A stretch of 64,000 nt of DNA from JABDIP01 sp965237625 (GCA_965237625.1 CBDEGD010000023.1:175170-239169), one strand, 5' to 3'; positions 45,627 to 55,155 are shown, numbered from the stretch's first letter. A program made the numbers and translations. Notes: generated from the sequence alone by a model not told the origin.

Positions 45627-46462
45627 TGGCGCGTGGTTCATCGAACCCCTCCGTCGCATTGGCAGGTCAACTGCGCGAGGACATTGAAAAACTTCTCGAC
45701 ACCGCACGTGCTTCAAGTCTTTCCGCGCATGCACGTCGCAAAATCCATGAACACATCAAGACAATCCAGCAAAGCCTGGACACTCTCACGCGCGAAATTG
45801 ATCCAATACACCAACCTGATGCTGTCTTTGACCCCTCGGAGCCAAAGGTCATCGGACGATTTGTGGCGCTCGCGCTCGTTGCTCAACCAAAGAGGCCACT
45901 AATCAGCCTGGAACGTTTCTATGGTTCAGGCGTGTACGCCATCTACTATCGCGGAGATCTTCCCAGTTATCGACCAATTAGTGGGACAGAAACCCCAATC
46001 TATGTTGGGAAGGCTGATCCAGCGGTCAGCACCGCTAAGACGCCAGCCGAGCAGGGCGACAAACTCTCTGGACGGCTCCGCGAACACACAAGAAATATTC
46101 GCAAGGTCGAAAATCTGAATATTCAAGATTTTGACTACCGTGCGCTGGTAGTACAAAGTGGATGGCAGGCAGCAGCCGAAAACTATCTTATTCGCCTATT
46201 CTCTCCAATCTGGAACAAAGAGACTAGATTAATCTTCGGAGTGGGTAAGCATGGCGATGCAGCTCTCACCCGATCGAACAAGCGGTCGCCGTGGGACATC
46301 CTGCATCCAGGACGGACTTGGGCATCCAGTGAACTACTAGAGAATTCAAAAACTGATCTGGAAATTAGCACATCATTGGCGACGCATTTCTCAACAATTC
46401 CAATCTATATGAGCATTGAACTGGTCTTATTAGATTTTGTAAGTGAACTCCGACAGTTGTAG
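45626..46462 (+). CDS. Eco29kI-family (GIY-YIG) restriction endonuclease
   Basis: A 278-residue protein of the Eco29kI/NgoMIII type. GIY-YIG elements in order: GSGVYAIYYRGDLP, ETPIYVGKADP, RLREHTRNIRK (Arg and His), AAENYLIRLFSPIWNKE (metal-binding Glu and Asn). Eco29kI cuts CCGCGG between C and G; whether this enzyme shares that site is not shown by sequence alone. The one-base overlap with the methylase and the Vsr gene make a compact three-gene system. Confidence 0.9.
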   Translation: MARGSSNPSVALAGQLREDIEKLLDTARASSLSAHARRKIHEHIKTIQQSLDTLTREIDPIHQPDAVFDPSEPKVIGRFVALALVAQPKRPLISLERFYGSGVYAIYYRGDLPSYRPISGTETPIYVGKADPAVSTAKTPAEQGDKLSGRLREHTRNIRKVENLNIQDFDYRALVVQSGWQAAAENYLIRLFSPIWNKETRLIFGVGKHGDAALTRSNKRSPWDILHPGRTWASSELLENSKTDLEISTSLATHFSTIPIYMSIELVLLDFVSELRQL

Positions 46463-46619
46463 TGGAAATTGAATTTGGTGATACACAGCATAGTATTCGA
46501 TCAGCGTCGCTGATTGGGCCCCCTGAAGAAGCGTTCTAGCCGCCCGACTCGCTGGACTTGCTGTCCACTCACGTGTTGTCATTTGTGGTTGCGCACACAA
46601 TCACGAGTGGTAGGACAAC

Positions 46620-48215
46620 ATGGCAATCCCGAGAGCGCTCAACGGTCGTACAGTATTGGCGCTGCTGGCGTTTGGAGTCGCCAATCTAATTGCCCCTTCC
46701 CCAGCCCGCGCCGAGACTTTCCGCTGGGCGTTTCAGGGCGAGGCGGAGACCATGGACCCCTATGGGCGGTTCGAGATTTTCACCCTGGGGTTTCTGCACA
46801 ACATCTATGAGCCGCTGGTGCGGTATGACAGCGACCTGCAGATCGAGCCGGCGCTGGCGACGGCTTGGAAAAATGTCGACGACACCACCTGGCGGTTCAC
46901 CCTGCGGCAGGGGGTGACGTTCCATGACGGCAGCGCGTTTACCGCCTCCGACGTGGTGTTCTCCTTCGGCCGGGCGAAGGCCGAGGGGTCGGCGTTCGGG
47001 TCGACCCTGGGACCGGTTGCCGAGGTGGTGGCGATCGACGATCACACCGTGGAGTTCCGGCTCTCCCAGCCGCAGCCGGTGCTGCTCAACACGCTGGCCT
47101 TCTGGTTCATCATGGATGAGGGCTGGGCTACCGCCAACGGGGCCGAGAACCCTGTCAATCTGCGCGCCGGCATCACCAACCACGCCACCCTGAACGCCAA
47201 CGGCACCGGCCCGTTCCGTCTGGTCAGCCGTGAGCCGGGGGTGAAGACGGTGTTGGAGCCCTATGGGGGCTGGTGGGACGACACGGCGCATAATCTGACC
47301 CGGGTCGAGTTCTCTCCGATCGCCGCCGACGCCACGCGGATCGCGGCGCTGCTATCCGGTGAGCTGGACCTGATCGATCCGGTGCCCTTGCAGGATATAG
47401 AACGGCTGTCCGAGCGCGACGGCGTTTCGGTGCTGCAACGGCCAGAGCTGCGCGTGATCTTCCTGGGTATGGACCAGTTTCGCGACGAGCTTCTGTATTC
47501 CGACGTCAAGGGCGCCAATCCCTTCGCCGATGTGCGGGTGCGCCGCGCGGTCTTCCAGGCGATCGATGTGAACGCCATCGTGCGTCAGGTGATGCGTGGG
47601 GCAGCCGAGCCGGCCGGGATCCTGTTTGGACCGGGGGTGAGTGGCTATGGCGCCGCGTTGGACCATCGCCTGCGCTATGACGTCGACGCGGCAAAGGCGC
47701 TGTTGGCCCAGGCCGGCTATGGCGACGGGTTCCGGGTCACGCTGGATTGCCCCAACGACCGCTATATCAACGACGCGGCGATCTGCCAGGCCGTGGCCGG
47801 CATGCTGGGCCGGGTCGGCATCACCGTCGATCTGAACGCCCAGAGCAAGAGCGTCTATTTCAGCCAGGTGCTGGGCCAGGACACCAGCTTCTATCTATTG
47901 GGCTGGACGCCGGGCAACCTGGACGCAATCGATGTGCTGAAACCGGTCATGCACAGCCGCAATGGCGGCGCCGGCTTCTTCAACATCGGCGGTTATGCCA
48001 ATGACCGTGTCGATGAGTTGGTGAAGGCGATCGAGATCGAGACCGATCCGCACGCCCGTGCCGGCATGATCGCCGAGGCTCTGTCCTTGCACAAAGAGGA
48101 GGTCGGCCACATCCCGCTGCACCGGCAATACGTCTCCTGGGCCCTGCGGGATGGCATTTCGGTCGACCAGCGCGCCGACGGCGTGTTGCCGTTGTGGACG
48201 GTGAGAACGGATTAG
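46620..48215 (+). CDS. ABC transporter substrate-binding protein, family 5 (peptide/opine/nickel)
   Basis: A 531-residue periplasmic binding protein. A signal peptide (about 1-31, ending PARAE) precedes the mature start TFRWAFQGEAETMDPYGRFE; IYEPLVRYDSDLQIEPALAT and WRFTLRQGVTFHDGSAFTAS are SBP_bac_5 hallmarks. No permease or ATPase gene of this transporter class is adjacent, so it is an orphan that may serve transport genes elsewhere. The 157-base gap after the restriction island holds nothing recognisable. Confidence 0.9.
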   Translation: MAIPRALNGRTVLALLAFGVANLIAPSPARAETFRWAFQGEAETMDPYGRFEIFTLGFLHNIYEPLVRYDSDLQIEPALATAWKNVDDTTWRFTLRQGVTFHDGSAFTASDVVFSFGRAKAEGSAFGSTLGPVAEVVAIDDHTVEFRLSQPQPVLLNTLAFWFIMDEGWATANGAENPVNLRAGITNHATLNANGTGPFRLVSREPGVKTVLEPYGGWWDDTAHNLTRVEFSPIAADATRIAALLSGELDLIDPVPLQDIERLSERDGVSVLQRPELRVIFLGMDQFRDELLYSDVKGANPFADVRVRRAVFQAIDVNAIVRQVMRGAAEPAGILFGPGVSGYGAALDHRLRYDVDAAKALLAQAGYGDGFRVTLDCPNDRYINDAAICQAVAGMLGRVGITVDLNAQSKSVYFSQVLGQDTSFYLLGWTPGNLDAIDVLKPVMHSRNGGAGFFNIGGYANDRVDELVKAIEIETDPHARAGMIAEALSLHKEEVGHIPLHRQYVSWALRDGISVDQRADGVLPLWTVRTD

Positions 48216-48316
48216 CGCGGGGACTCACAAGCAGAGCATCTGGCTGACAGGGGTGCTATTATTCTCGTTCGATGCGGTGATGGCTGCCCTCCGAGGGCAA
48301 CCGTCGGGACACCCAT

Positions 48317-49504
48317 ATGACAGATTGTTCCAGGATCGAGACCGTACCCACAGACCAGATTGTTGATCTCACCCAGACTCTGGTGGCGACGCCCTCCCAG
48401 ACCGGGGCCGACAGCTGTGGGCCAATGCTGATCGCCATCGCCCGGTTCCTGGACGCCAATCGGCAGAAACCGCGCATGCTTTCGGATGCCACCGGTGAGC
48501 CGATCGCGGTGATGACCGATATCGCCGGCGAGTCCGAAGGCCCGACCATCTGCCTGAACGCCTGCGCCGACACTGTCCAGGCAGGTGATCCGGCAACGTG
48601 GGTCAGCGATCCGTTCACCCCCATCATCCGGGATGGCTGGCTGTATGGCCGGGGTGCGGCGGATTCCAAAGTGGCGGTAGCCATTTTCTGCCACTTGGCC
48701 GTCGCGCTGGCCGGGGAGCGCGATCGGCTGACCGGCCGGCTGGTGCTGCTGTTCGATGGAGATGAACACACCGGCAAGTTTGGCGGTGTGAAGGCGCTGC
48801 TGAAAACCGTTCCGGACCTTGCTGCCGTGATGATCGGATATCCGGACGAGTCCGTCATCAATATCGGCGCGCGGGGATTTTACCGCTGCCGGATCATCGT
48901 GCACGGCCGGGCAGAACATTCCGGCGGCCCACCGGGACCGGTGGCCAATGCGGTGGACAAAGCGGCTCGTTTGGCCACTGCCCTGCAGACGACCAATCTG
49001 CCGGTGGTGGATGATGCGGATTTTCCGCTGCCCCCGAAAATTACCGTGACCTCGATCAGCGGCGGCGGTGGATTCAGCGTCGTACCGGACCGTTGCGAAC
49101 TCAATGTTGACATTCGCCTTACCCCAGCCGCTGGGCAAAGCTGGGCGGAGGCCCTGCTGGCCGACGCCGTCTGGCGGATCGACCGCGACCAACCGACCGG
49201 AACGCCGACCGACATCGTCGAAACCAATAGCTGGCCGCCCTACCGGCTGCCAGATGGGTCGGCGCTGAGGGCGGCAATGGAGTCCGCCGCGACGGAGGCC
49301 GTGGGACACCCGGTGCCTGAACAGGTCTGCGGGCCATCGAACATCGGCAATCTCCTGGCGGCTTCGGGGATCGAGGCGACCTGCGGATTTGGTGTGAAAT
49401 GCACTGGTGTTCATGGCGCCAATGAGGGCTTCGCCATCGACACCATTGCCCAGACCTATCGCACCTATGAGAGCGCCGTTCGCCGACTGCTGGGCGCTGA
49501 CTAG
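48317..49504 (+). CDS. M20-family metallohydrolase with altered metal ligands
   Basis: A 395-residue ArgE/DapE-type fold: DPFTPIIRDGWLYGRGAADS, DGDEHTGKFGGVKALL, HGRAEHSGGPPGPVANAVDK (dimerisation domain) and a late CTGVHGANEGFAID. The usual first metal motif GHxD reads NACADTV, with Cys in place of His, and the acidic ligand pair reads DEH instead of DEE. This could be a distinct subfamily or an enzyme with altered metal use. It follows the orphan binding protein by 100 bases on the same strand, so a peptide-like substrate shared by both is possible. Confidence 0.8.
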   Translation: MTDCSRIETVPTDQIVDLTQTLVATPSQTGADSCGPMLIAIARFLDANRQKPRMLSDATGEPIAVMTDIAGESEGPTICLNACADTVQAGDPATWVSDPFTPIIRDGWLYGRGAADSKVAVAIFCHLAVALAGERDRLTGRLVLLFDGDEHTGKFGGVKALLKTVPDLAAVMIGYPDESVINIGARGFYRCRIIVHGRAEHSGGPPGPVANAVDKAARLATALQTTNLPVVDDADFPLPPKITVTSISGGGGFSVVPDRCELNVDIRLTPAAGQSWAEALLADAVWRIDRDQPTGTPTDIVETNSWPPYRLPDGSALRAAMESAATEAVGHPVPEQVCGPSNIGNLLAASGIEATCGFGVKCTGVHGANEGFAIDTIAQTYRTYESAVRRLLGAD

Positions 49505-49553
49505 GGAAGATCGGAGTTCGAGGGTTGCCGCTTCGATCCTCGCAACGTGGAGG

Positions 49554-50519
49554 CTATCGCCGGTGCCACGCGACCGCAGTCTCAAGGATCGTCGGGAGAT
49601 CGGATCTGGTCGGCTGCCAGCCAAGTTCGCGCATGGCAAGCGACGGATCGGCCACCAGTTCCGGCGGGTCGCCCGGCCGGCGGGTCGCGTTCTCGCTTGG
49701 CACAGGGCTGCCCAGGACCTCGCCCGCGGATTCCAGCACCTGCCGGACCGAATAGCCCTGACCGGTACCGAGATTGGCGGCGAGGCTGCCACCGCCATCG
49801 AGCATGCGCTTCAACGCCAGCACATGAGCTTCCGCCAGATCCGTCACATGGACATAGTCGCGGACCGCCGTGCCGTCCGGCGTCGGGTAGTCGGTGCCGA
49901 ACACCTTGACCGGCGGCCGTTTGCCCAGCCCGGCCTCCAGCACCAACGGGATCAAGTGATATTCCGGATCATGCGCCTCGCCGATCTCCCCATCCGGGTC
50001 GGCCCCGGCCGCATTGAAATAGCGTAGCGCCGTCCAGCGCAGGCCATAGGCATGGCTGTACCAATGCAGCGCCCGCTCCACCGCCAGCTTGGTCTCGCCA
50101 TACGGATTGATCGGCCGCTGCGGATGGTCCTCCGGCATCGGCACACGCTCGGGGTTTCCATAAGTCGCCGCGCTGGAAGAAAACACGATGGTGTCCAGTC
50201 CGGTCTCCCGCATGGCGTCGAGCAGCGCCAGGGTATTCACCACATTGTTCGCGTAGTACTTCGCCGGCACCTGAACCGATTCGCCGACATTCAAGGACGC
50301 GGCGAAGTGCATGACGGCGCCGACACCTTCATCGGCGATCAGCCCGGGCAAGGCCGCGTGATCGGACAGATCAAATTCGATCAGCTTGCCCCAGCGCACC
50401 GCCTCGGCATGACCGGCGGACAGATTATCGACCGCGATCGGCTCAAAACCGGCCTTTGCCAGCGCCTTGCAGGCATGGGCGCCGATATAGCCGGCACCGC
50501 CGGCGACCAGGATTTTCAT
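49554..50519 (-). CDS. galE: UDP-glucose 4-epimerase
   Basis: A 321-residue extended SDR enzyme. NAD site GGAGYIGAHACKAL; catalytic SSSAATYG and the Tyr-x3-Lys pair in NPYGETKLAVE; the nucleotide-sugar region EYHLIPLVLEAGLGKRPPV and DGTAVRDYVHVTDLAEAHV. It should interconvert UDP-glucose and UDP-galactose for surface polysaccharide or galactose use. It stands alone downstream of the pyrimidine operon's terminators. Confidence 0.95.
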   Translation of the reverse strand: MKILVAGGAGYIGAHACKALAKAGFEPIAVDNLSAGHAEAVRWGKLIEFDLSDHAALPGLIADEGVGAVMHFAASLNVGESVQVPAKYYANNVVNTLALLDAMRETGLDTIVFSSSAATYGNPERVPMPEDHPQRPINPYGETKLAVERALHWYSHAYGLRWTALRYFNAAGADPDGEIGEAHDPEYHLIPLVLEAGLGKRPPVKVFGTDYPTPDGTAVRDYVHVTDLAEAHVLALKRMLDGGGSLAANLGTGQGYSVRQVLESAGEVLGSPVPSENATRRPGDPPELVADPSLAMRELGWQPTRSDLPTILETAVAWHRR

Positions 50520-50765
50520 GGAATTTCACTCCCGTTCGCGACGTTAGGAAATCATTAAGCCTGAATCAGGCAGATTGTGTCCGGTTCGAATTTATTATCG
50601 CTTTTCGCGAGGTGCGCGGAGGCGATGCCTTCCACCGGCTAGGTCATAGGGATTGACGCGGAGGATGGCAACGATCCCGGCAGCGGTCCGTTATTGGGGC
50701 GACGAACGGGACCGGATACAGAGATTTGGCTGGCGCCGGATCAGGGGCGCGGACGCCAGCCATCA

Positions 50766-50827
50766 GGGGGGCCTGCTTGCAGGCTCCCCTTCTTCTTTGA
50801 AAAAAGGGGGCCGAATGGCCCCCTTTT
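50766..50827 (-). terminator. Pair of hairpins ending the pyrimidine operon
   Basis: Read on the minus strand, an 11-bp perfect stem (AAAAGGGGGCC 50802-50812 with GGCCCCCTTTT 50817-50827) with a short loop is followed by a T-run, an intrinsic terminator just after the binding-protein stop. A second GC hairpin, around GCCTGC/GCAGGC, lies at about 50766-50788. The rest of the 50520-50852 gap holds no gene. Confidence 0.85.
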
Positions 50828-50852
50828 CCGCGTCCGGTTTCCGCAACCAACC

Positions 50853-51857
50853 TTACATCCCGTTCGCTTTCTCCCAGGCCACATGGCTCCAGGCGCCTTC
50901 CGGCATCGTGGTAATGACCGGATCGCTGTCGCCGGACATGAGCACGTTCACGGTCCGCTCGTAGGCGGCCGGCTCCAGATAACCGAGACCCTTGCTCGAG
51001 CCCGGGATCAAACCGGCGACCTCGCCCATCTGGCGGGACTGGATCTCCATGGTGGCGACGCCTGCCGGGTCGGCCTCGACGATGATCTCCGCGGCCTCCT
51101 CGACATTGTCGATGGCATATTGCCACCCCTTGATGGACCCGGCGATGAACCTGGACAGCTTGTCCACATAGGCCGGATCGTCGAGGTTGGCCTCAAGCGC
51201 ATAGAGCCCGTCCTCAAGTGTCGCCACACCTTCATCCTCGTAAAAGAAGGTGATCAGTTCGTCGGCCTGCAGACCGGCATCGATGACCTGCCAATACTCG
51301 TTGTAGATCATGGTGGAGATGCAGTCGGCCTGGCCGTCGAGGATCGGGTCGACGTTGAAGCCCTGGCGCAGCACAGTGACGTCAGCGCCGGACCCGGTGG
51401 TCTCAAGGCCGAGCTGGCTCATCCAGGACAGGAACGGATATTCATTGCCGAAGAACCAGACGCCGAGCGTCTTGTCCTCGAAATCCGCCGCCGACGAGAT
51501 GCCGCTGGCCTTCAGGCAGGTCAGCATCATGCCGGAGCGATTGAAGAACTGCGCCACATTGACCATGGGCACGCCACGCTCACGGGCCGCCAGCGCCGCC
51601 GGCATCCACTCCACCACCACATCGGCGCCACCGGCGGCGATCACTTGCGGCGGCGCGATATCCGGGCCGCCCGGCTTGATGGTGACGTTCAGGCCTTCCT
51701 CTTCATAGAAGCCCTTTTCCAGCGCCACGAAATACCCGGCGAACTGCGCCTGGGTCACCCATTTGAGCTGGATGGTGAAATCGTCCAGGGCCTGGGCGGA
51801 CGTGCTGCCCAGAACCATCGCGGCACCCGCCGCCAGCAGAGTCAGACTTTTCTTCAT
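50853..51857 (-). CDS. ABC transporter substrate-binding protein (NMT1/THI5-like)
   Basis: A 334-residue periplasmic protein. The ATG at 51857 has GAGGT upstream and gives a clean signal peptide (MKKSLTLLAAGAAMVLGSTS, cut after AQA). FTIQLKWVTQAQFAGYFVAL and KGFYEEEGLNVTIKPGGPDI are the NMT1/THI5 pattern, which recognises pyrimidine precursors in thiamine transporters. In this operon it probably captures a pyrimidine or its reduced or carbamoyl breakdown product. It is the last gene of the operon, before two terminators. Confidence 0.9.
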   Translation of the reverse strand: MKKSLTLLAAGAAMVLGSTSAQALDDFTIQLKWVTQAQFAGYFVALEKGFYEEEGLNVTIKPGGPDIAPPQVIAAGGADVVVEWMPAALAARERGVPMVNVAQFFNRSGMMLTCLKASGISSAADFEDKTLGVWFFGNEYPFLSWMSQLGLETTGSGADVTVLRQGFNVDPILDGQADCISTMIYNEYWQVIDAGLQADELITFFYEDEGVATLEDGLYALEANLDDPAYVDKLSRFIAGSIKGWQYAIDNVEEAAEIIVEADPAGVATMEIQSRQMGEVAGLIPGSSKGLGYLEPAAYERTVNVLMSGDSDPVITTMPEGAWSHVAWEKANGM

Positions 51858-51929
51858 TGCTTTACCTCGCCTATTCCTCATTGCGTTTCTTGTCTTTTCG
51901 TCATCGGCCACCTCCGAATTCGAGGTGGG

Positions 51930-53074
51930 TCACTGTCGTTGCGAAGGATGCCAGAAAGTCAGCCCGCGCTCCAGCAGAGCCAGCGCGCCATAGGACGCCG
52001 ACCCGGCCAACGCGGCCACCGTTATGGTCGCCCAGACGAAATCCACGTTCAGCCGGGCGACTTCGGTGGAGATGCGGAACCCCATGCCCATGATCGGCGT
52101 GCCGAAGAACTCCGCCACGATGGCGCCGATCAGCGCCAGGGTGGAATTCAGTTTCAGCGCGTTGAACACAAAGGGCAGTGCGGCGGGCAGGCGCAGCTTC
52201 AGCAGCGTCTGCGGATAGCTGGCGGCGTAGGAACGCATCAGATCCCGCTCCATCGCGCCGGCCGCCTGCAGTCCCGCCAGGGTGTTGATCATCATCGGGA
52301 AGAAGGTCATCACCACCACGACGGCGCGCCTTCGACTGCCAGTCGAAGCCGAACCACATCACCATGATCGGCGCGATCCCGACGATCGGCATGGCGCTGA
52401 TAGCGCTGCCGAGCGGCTGCAATCCGCGCTGCAGAAAGGGTGACCGGTCGATCGCCACGGCGACCAGAAAGCCGCCGCCGGACCCCATCAGGAACCCGGG
52501 TATGACCGCCTTGATGAAGGTCTGGTGGAAATCGATGCCCAGGGTGAACAGGTTGGCCTGGAAAGACTCCGCGATCATGCTGGGTGGCGGCAGCAGCACC
52601 GGCGGCACCTGGAAGCCGACGGTCAGGACTTCCCAGAGATAGAGCAGCAAACCGCCAAACAGCAGTGGCACGACGACTCCTGTCCAGCGCCCAGGGATGG
52701 CGGCGAGGAGCGTCATCCCGCGCCATAGCAGGGCCGCGATCGCGATCAGGGCAACGACGGCGCCCAGGAGGTTCTCAGCCAGCGCCACTCCGCCGCGAAT
52801 CTGGTTCAGCAAACCGAGGCCAAGCACCATGCCGGATCCGGCCGCGAGAACGCACTCCGTGACAATGATACGCCGCGGCGAGTTGGTCTCGAAAGCGATG
52901 AACAATAGAGCCGACATCACGACGATCAGCGCCCCTGGAATCCCCGGCAGCCAGCCGGCCCGTGACGTCGCCGATTGGGCCGGCCGGCATTGCGGCCAGC
53001 GCGGCGAAGACGACAACCGCGATCACGCCGCTCCTGATCAGCGCGCTTCGGACGACATTGGTCGTGCCCGTCAT
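51930..53074 (-). pseudogene. ABC transporter permease, two frameshifts
   Basis: Three reading frames are needed: 53074 to about 52955 (MTGTTNVVRSALIRSGVIAV), then to about 52325 (LPGIPGALIVVMSALLFIAF through PIVGIAPIMVMWFGFDWQSK), then to 51930 (VVVMTFFPMMINTLAGLQAA to the end, with PAALPFVFNALKLNSTLALI). Each switch needs one extra base: near 52950-52965 and at about 52322-52332, where an additional C falls after the codon for Lys-Ala. Corrected, it is about 380 residues with an extra N-terminal membrane region and the usual binding-protein-dependent permease core. Its intact sister is upstream. Confidence 0.8.
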
Positions 53075-53081
53075 CAGTTCA

Positions 53082-54008
53082 TCACCGCCCGCCCCGCGCC
53101 GCGATCGTCAGCCGTTGCGCGAACGCGACCGCGCCGACCACTGCCATTGCGAGGAAAGCCGCCATGAACAGGGCCGCCCAGAGCGCGGTCATCTGGCCAT
53201 AATAGGAGCCGAGCAGCAGCTTGGCGCCGATACCGGCCTGGGCGCCAGTGGGCAGCTCGCCGACGATGGCGCCGACCAGGGACAGGGCGATGGCGATCTT
53301 CAGGCTGGGGAACAGGAAGTCGACCGAGGCCGGCCATCGCAGCTTGGCGAAGATCTGGGTACGCGACGCGCTGTAGGTGCGCAGTAGGTCGAGTTGCAAC
53401 GGGTCGGGCGAGCGCAGGCCCTTGACCATGCCGATGGTCACCGGGAAAAAGCTGAGATAGGCGGAGATCACCGATTTCGGGACAAGCCCGGTGAACCCCA
53501 GATTGCCCAGCACGACCACGATCATCGGCGCGATGGCCAGGATCGGGATGGTCTGCGAGGCGATGATCCAGGGCATCAGCGACCGGTCCAGGGTCGCCAC
53601 ATGGACGATGCCCACGGCCAGCAGGATGCCCAGCGCCGTGCCCATCACGAAACCGACCAGGGTCGAGCTTAGAGTCACACCGGCGTGGAAGATCAGGCTG
53701 CGCTTGCTGGTGATCGGCTTCTCGACCGTGGTCTCCCAGAGTTCGGCGGCGATCTGCACCGGCGTCGGCAGCACCGGCCGGTCCATAGACCACGCCGCAG
53801 CGACCAGTTCGCCGAAGGTGTACTCGGCCCCGCCCCGGCTGAGCTGAAGGTCGACCCTGTGCTTGTTCAGCCCCACCGCGCCCGCGTACCAGACGACGAT
53901 CAGGCAGGCCAGAACGACCAGGACCGGCGCGGTGCGGCCATGCTTCAGCCGCTCCCAAAGCCGCGCAGCGGTGCCGGGTGGCGTGGCGGAGAGTGCAGTC
54001 GTCGTCAT
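53082..54008 (-). CDS. ABC transporter permease
   Basis: A 308-residue inner-membrane permease of the SsuC/TauC/ThiX type. One transmembrane helix near the N-terminus (VLVVLACLIVVWYAGAVGL), a periplasmic region, then the five-helix core from FHAGVTLSSTLVGFVMGTAL; the coupling loop lies around YSASRTQIFAKLRWPASVDF (EAA-like). It pairs with the damaged second permease, whose start lies seven bases past its stop, and with the ATPase gene upstream. Confidence 0.9.
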   Translation of the reverse strand: MTTTALSATPPGTAARLWERLKHGRTAPVLVVLACLIVVWYAGAVGLNKHRVDLQLSRGGAEYTFGELVAAAWSMDRPVLPTPVQIAAELWETTVEKPITSKRSLIFHAGVTLSSTLVGFVMGTALGILLAVGIVHVATLDRSLMPWIIASQTIPILAIAPMIVVVLGNLGFTGLVPKSVISAYLSFFPVTIGMVKGLRSPDPLQLDLLRTYSASRTQIFAKLRWPASVDFLFPSLKIAIALSLVGAIVGELPTGAQAGIGAKLLLGSYYGQMTALWAALFMAAFLAMAVVGAVAFAQRLTIAARGGR

Positions 54009-54093
54009 GAGAGCACCGCGGCGGCGGACGATTGGCCGTCAGCGCGTGCCGATAGGACGGTGCCCAATTCCGCAAACGCCATTTCGACGTTGC

Positions 54094-54241
54094 CATCCTC
54101 GCCCTTCGACAGGCTCAGGGTGAGGGTGTTTGGATTGACTGGCATGCTATTTCCGGCCGGTCCACAGAGGCCGATGGTGAGAGTCAATTCATGACCTCCC
54201 ACCAAGCACCCTCACCCTGAGCCTGTCGAAGGGCGAGGATG
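54094..54241. repeat. 35-bp perfect inverted repeat (CTTCGACAGGCTCAGGGTGAG type)
   Basis: 54094-54128 is repeated exactly in reverse complement at 54207-54241; the core is CGACAGGCTCAGGGTGAGG. This motif is a well-known dispersed intergenic palindrome in many proteobacteria. It fills most of the gap between the ATPase and permease genes, within a transcription unit, so it may form a large hairpin in the operon mRNA. Confidence 0.85.
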
Positions 54242-54292
54242 ACGGTGTCTAACCAGCGCCCGCCGGCAAATCCCCCGCCCCCAACATCGCCA

Positions 54293-55132
54293 CTAATCAT
54301 AGGAATGCCCCTTGCGGAGCGCCATGCGGACTTCATGGGCGATCTTCTGGAAGCCGCCGGTCTCCCGAATGTCGAGATCGCGTTCGGCCGGCAGATCGCT
54401 GTCGATCACCTCCAGGACCCGCCCCGGCCGCGGCGACATGACCACGATCTTGGAGGATAGGAAGACCGCCTCGGGGATCGAATGGGTGACGAAGATGACG
54501 GTCAGTCCCGTGCGGTTCCAAAGCTCCAGAAGATGGACATTGAGATTGTCTCGGGTGATCTCGTCGAGCGCGCCGAACGGCTCGTCCATCAGCAGGAGGT
54601 CCGGCTCGAAGCTCAGCGCCCGGGCGATCGACGCGCGCTGCTGCATGCCGCCGGAGAGCTGCCAGGGGAATTTTCGCTCGAACCCCTCCAACCCAACAGT
54701 CGCCAGCGATTTCGCCACCCGTTCGTCGCGTTCCGCGGCCGGCAGCCCCATGATTTCCAGAGGCAGCCCGACATTGCGCACCACGTTGCGCCACGGATAG
54801 AGCGCCGGTGCCTGGAACACATAGCCATAAGCCCGGTTGAGCCGCGCCTGTTCCGGCGTCACTCCGTTGACTGTCAGGGCGCCGGCGGTCGGCTTCTCCA
54901 GATCCGCCACCGCGCGCATCAGCGTGGTCTTGCCGCAGCCCGACGGACCGATCAGTGACACGAACTCACCGCGCCCGATGGCGAGGTTGATGTCCTCCAG
55001 CGCGATTACCGGCGCATCGGCGGTCTGATAGACCAGGGACAGGCCCTTGGCCTCGACCACGGGCGCGCCGCTCGCCGCCGGGGCCGAATTCTCGGTTGCC
55101 GACAAGGCCGGGTCAGCGGTCTGCGCCGTCAC
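54293..55132 (-). CDS. ABC transporter ATP-binding protein
   Basis: A 279-residue nitrate/sulfonate/thiamine-type importer ATPase. Walker A GPSGCGKTT, Q-loop VFQAPALYPWRNV, signature LSGGMQQRASIARAL, Walker B LLLMDEPFGALDE, switch VTHSIPEAVFLS. A GTG at 55132 is used because a G-rich site precedes it; an in-frame TTG at 55147 is less likely. It powers the two permeases downstream. It starts 23 bases after the amidohydrolase stop. Confidence 0.92.
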   Translation of the reverse strand: MTAQTADPALSATENSAPAASGAPVVEAKGLSLVYQTADAPVIALEDINLAIGRGEFVSLIGPSGCGKTTLMRAVADLEKPTAGALTVNGVTPEQARLNRAYGYVFQAPALYPWRNVVRNVGLPLEIMGLPAAERDERVAKSLATVGLEGFERKFPWQLSGGMQQRASIARALSFEPDLLLMDEPFGALDEITRDNLNVHLLELWNRTGLTVIFVTHSIPEAVFLSSKIVVMSPRPGRVLEVIDSDLPAERDLDIRETGGFQKIAHEVRMALRKGHSYD

Positions 55133-55155
55133 AATTTCTACCCCCAACTTCGCCC

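Noticed and set aside
50694..52367. 557-codon open frame on the plus strand
   Set aside because: It crosses the terminator hairpins and lies antisense to the binding-protein and permease genes; no domain is visible.
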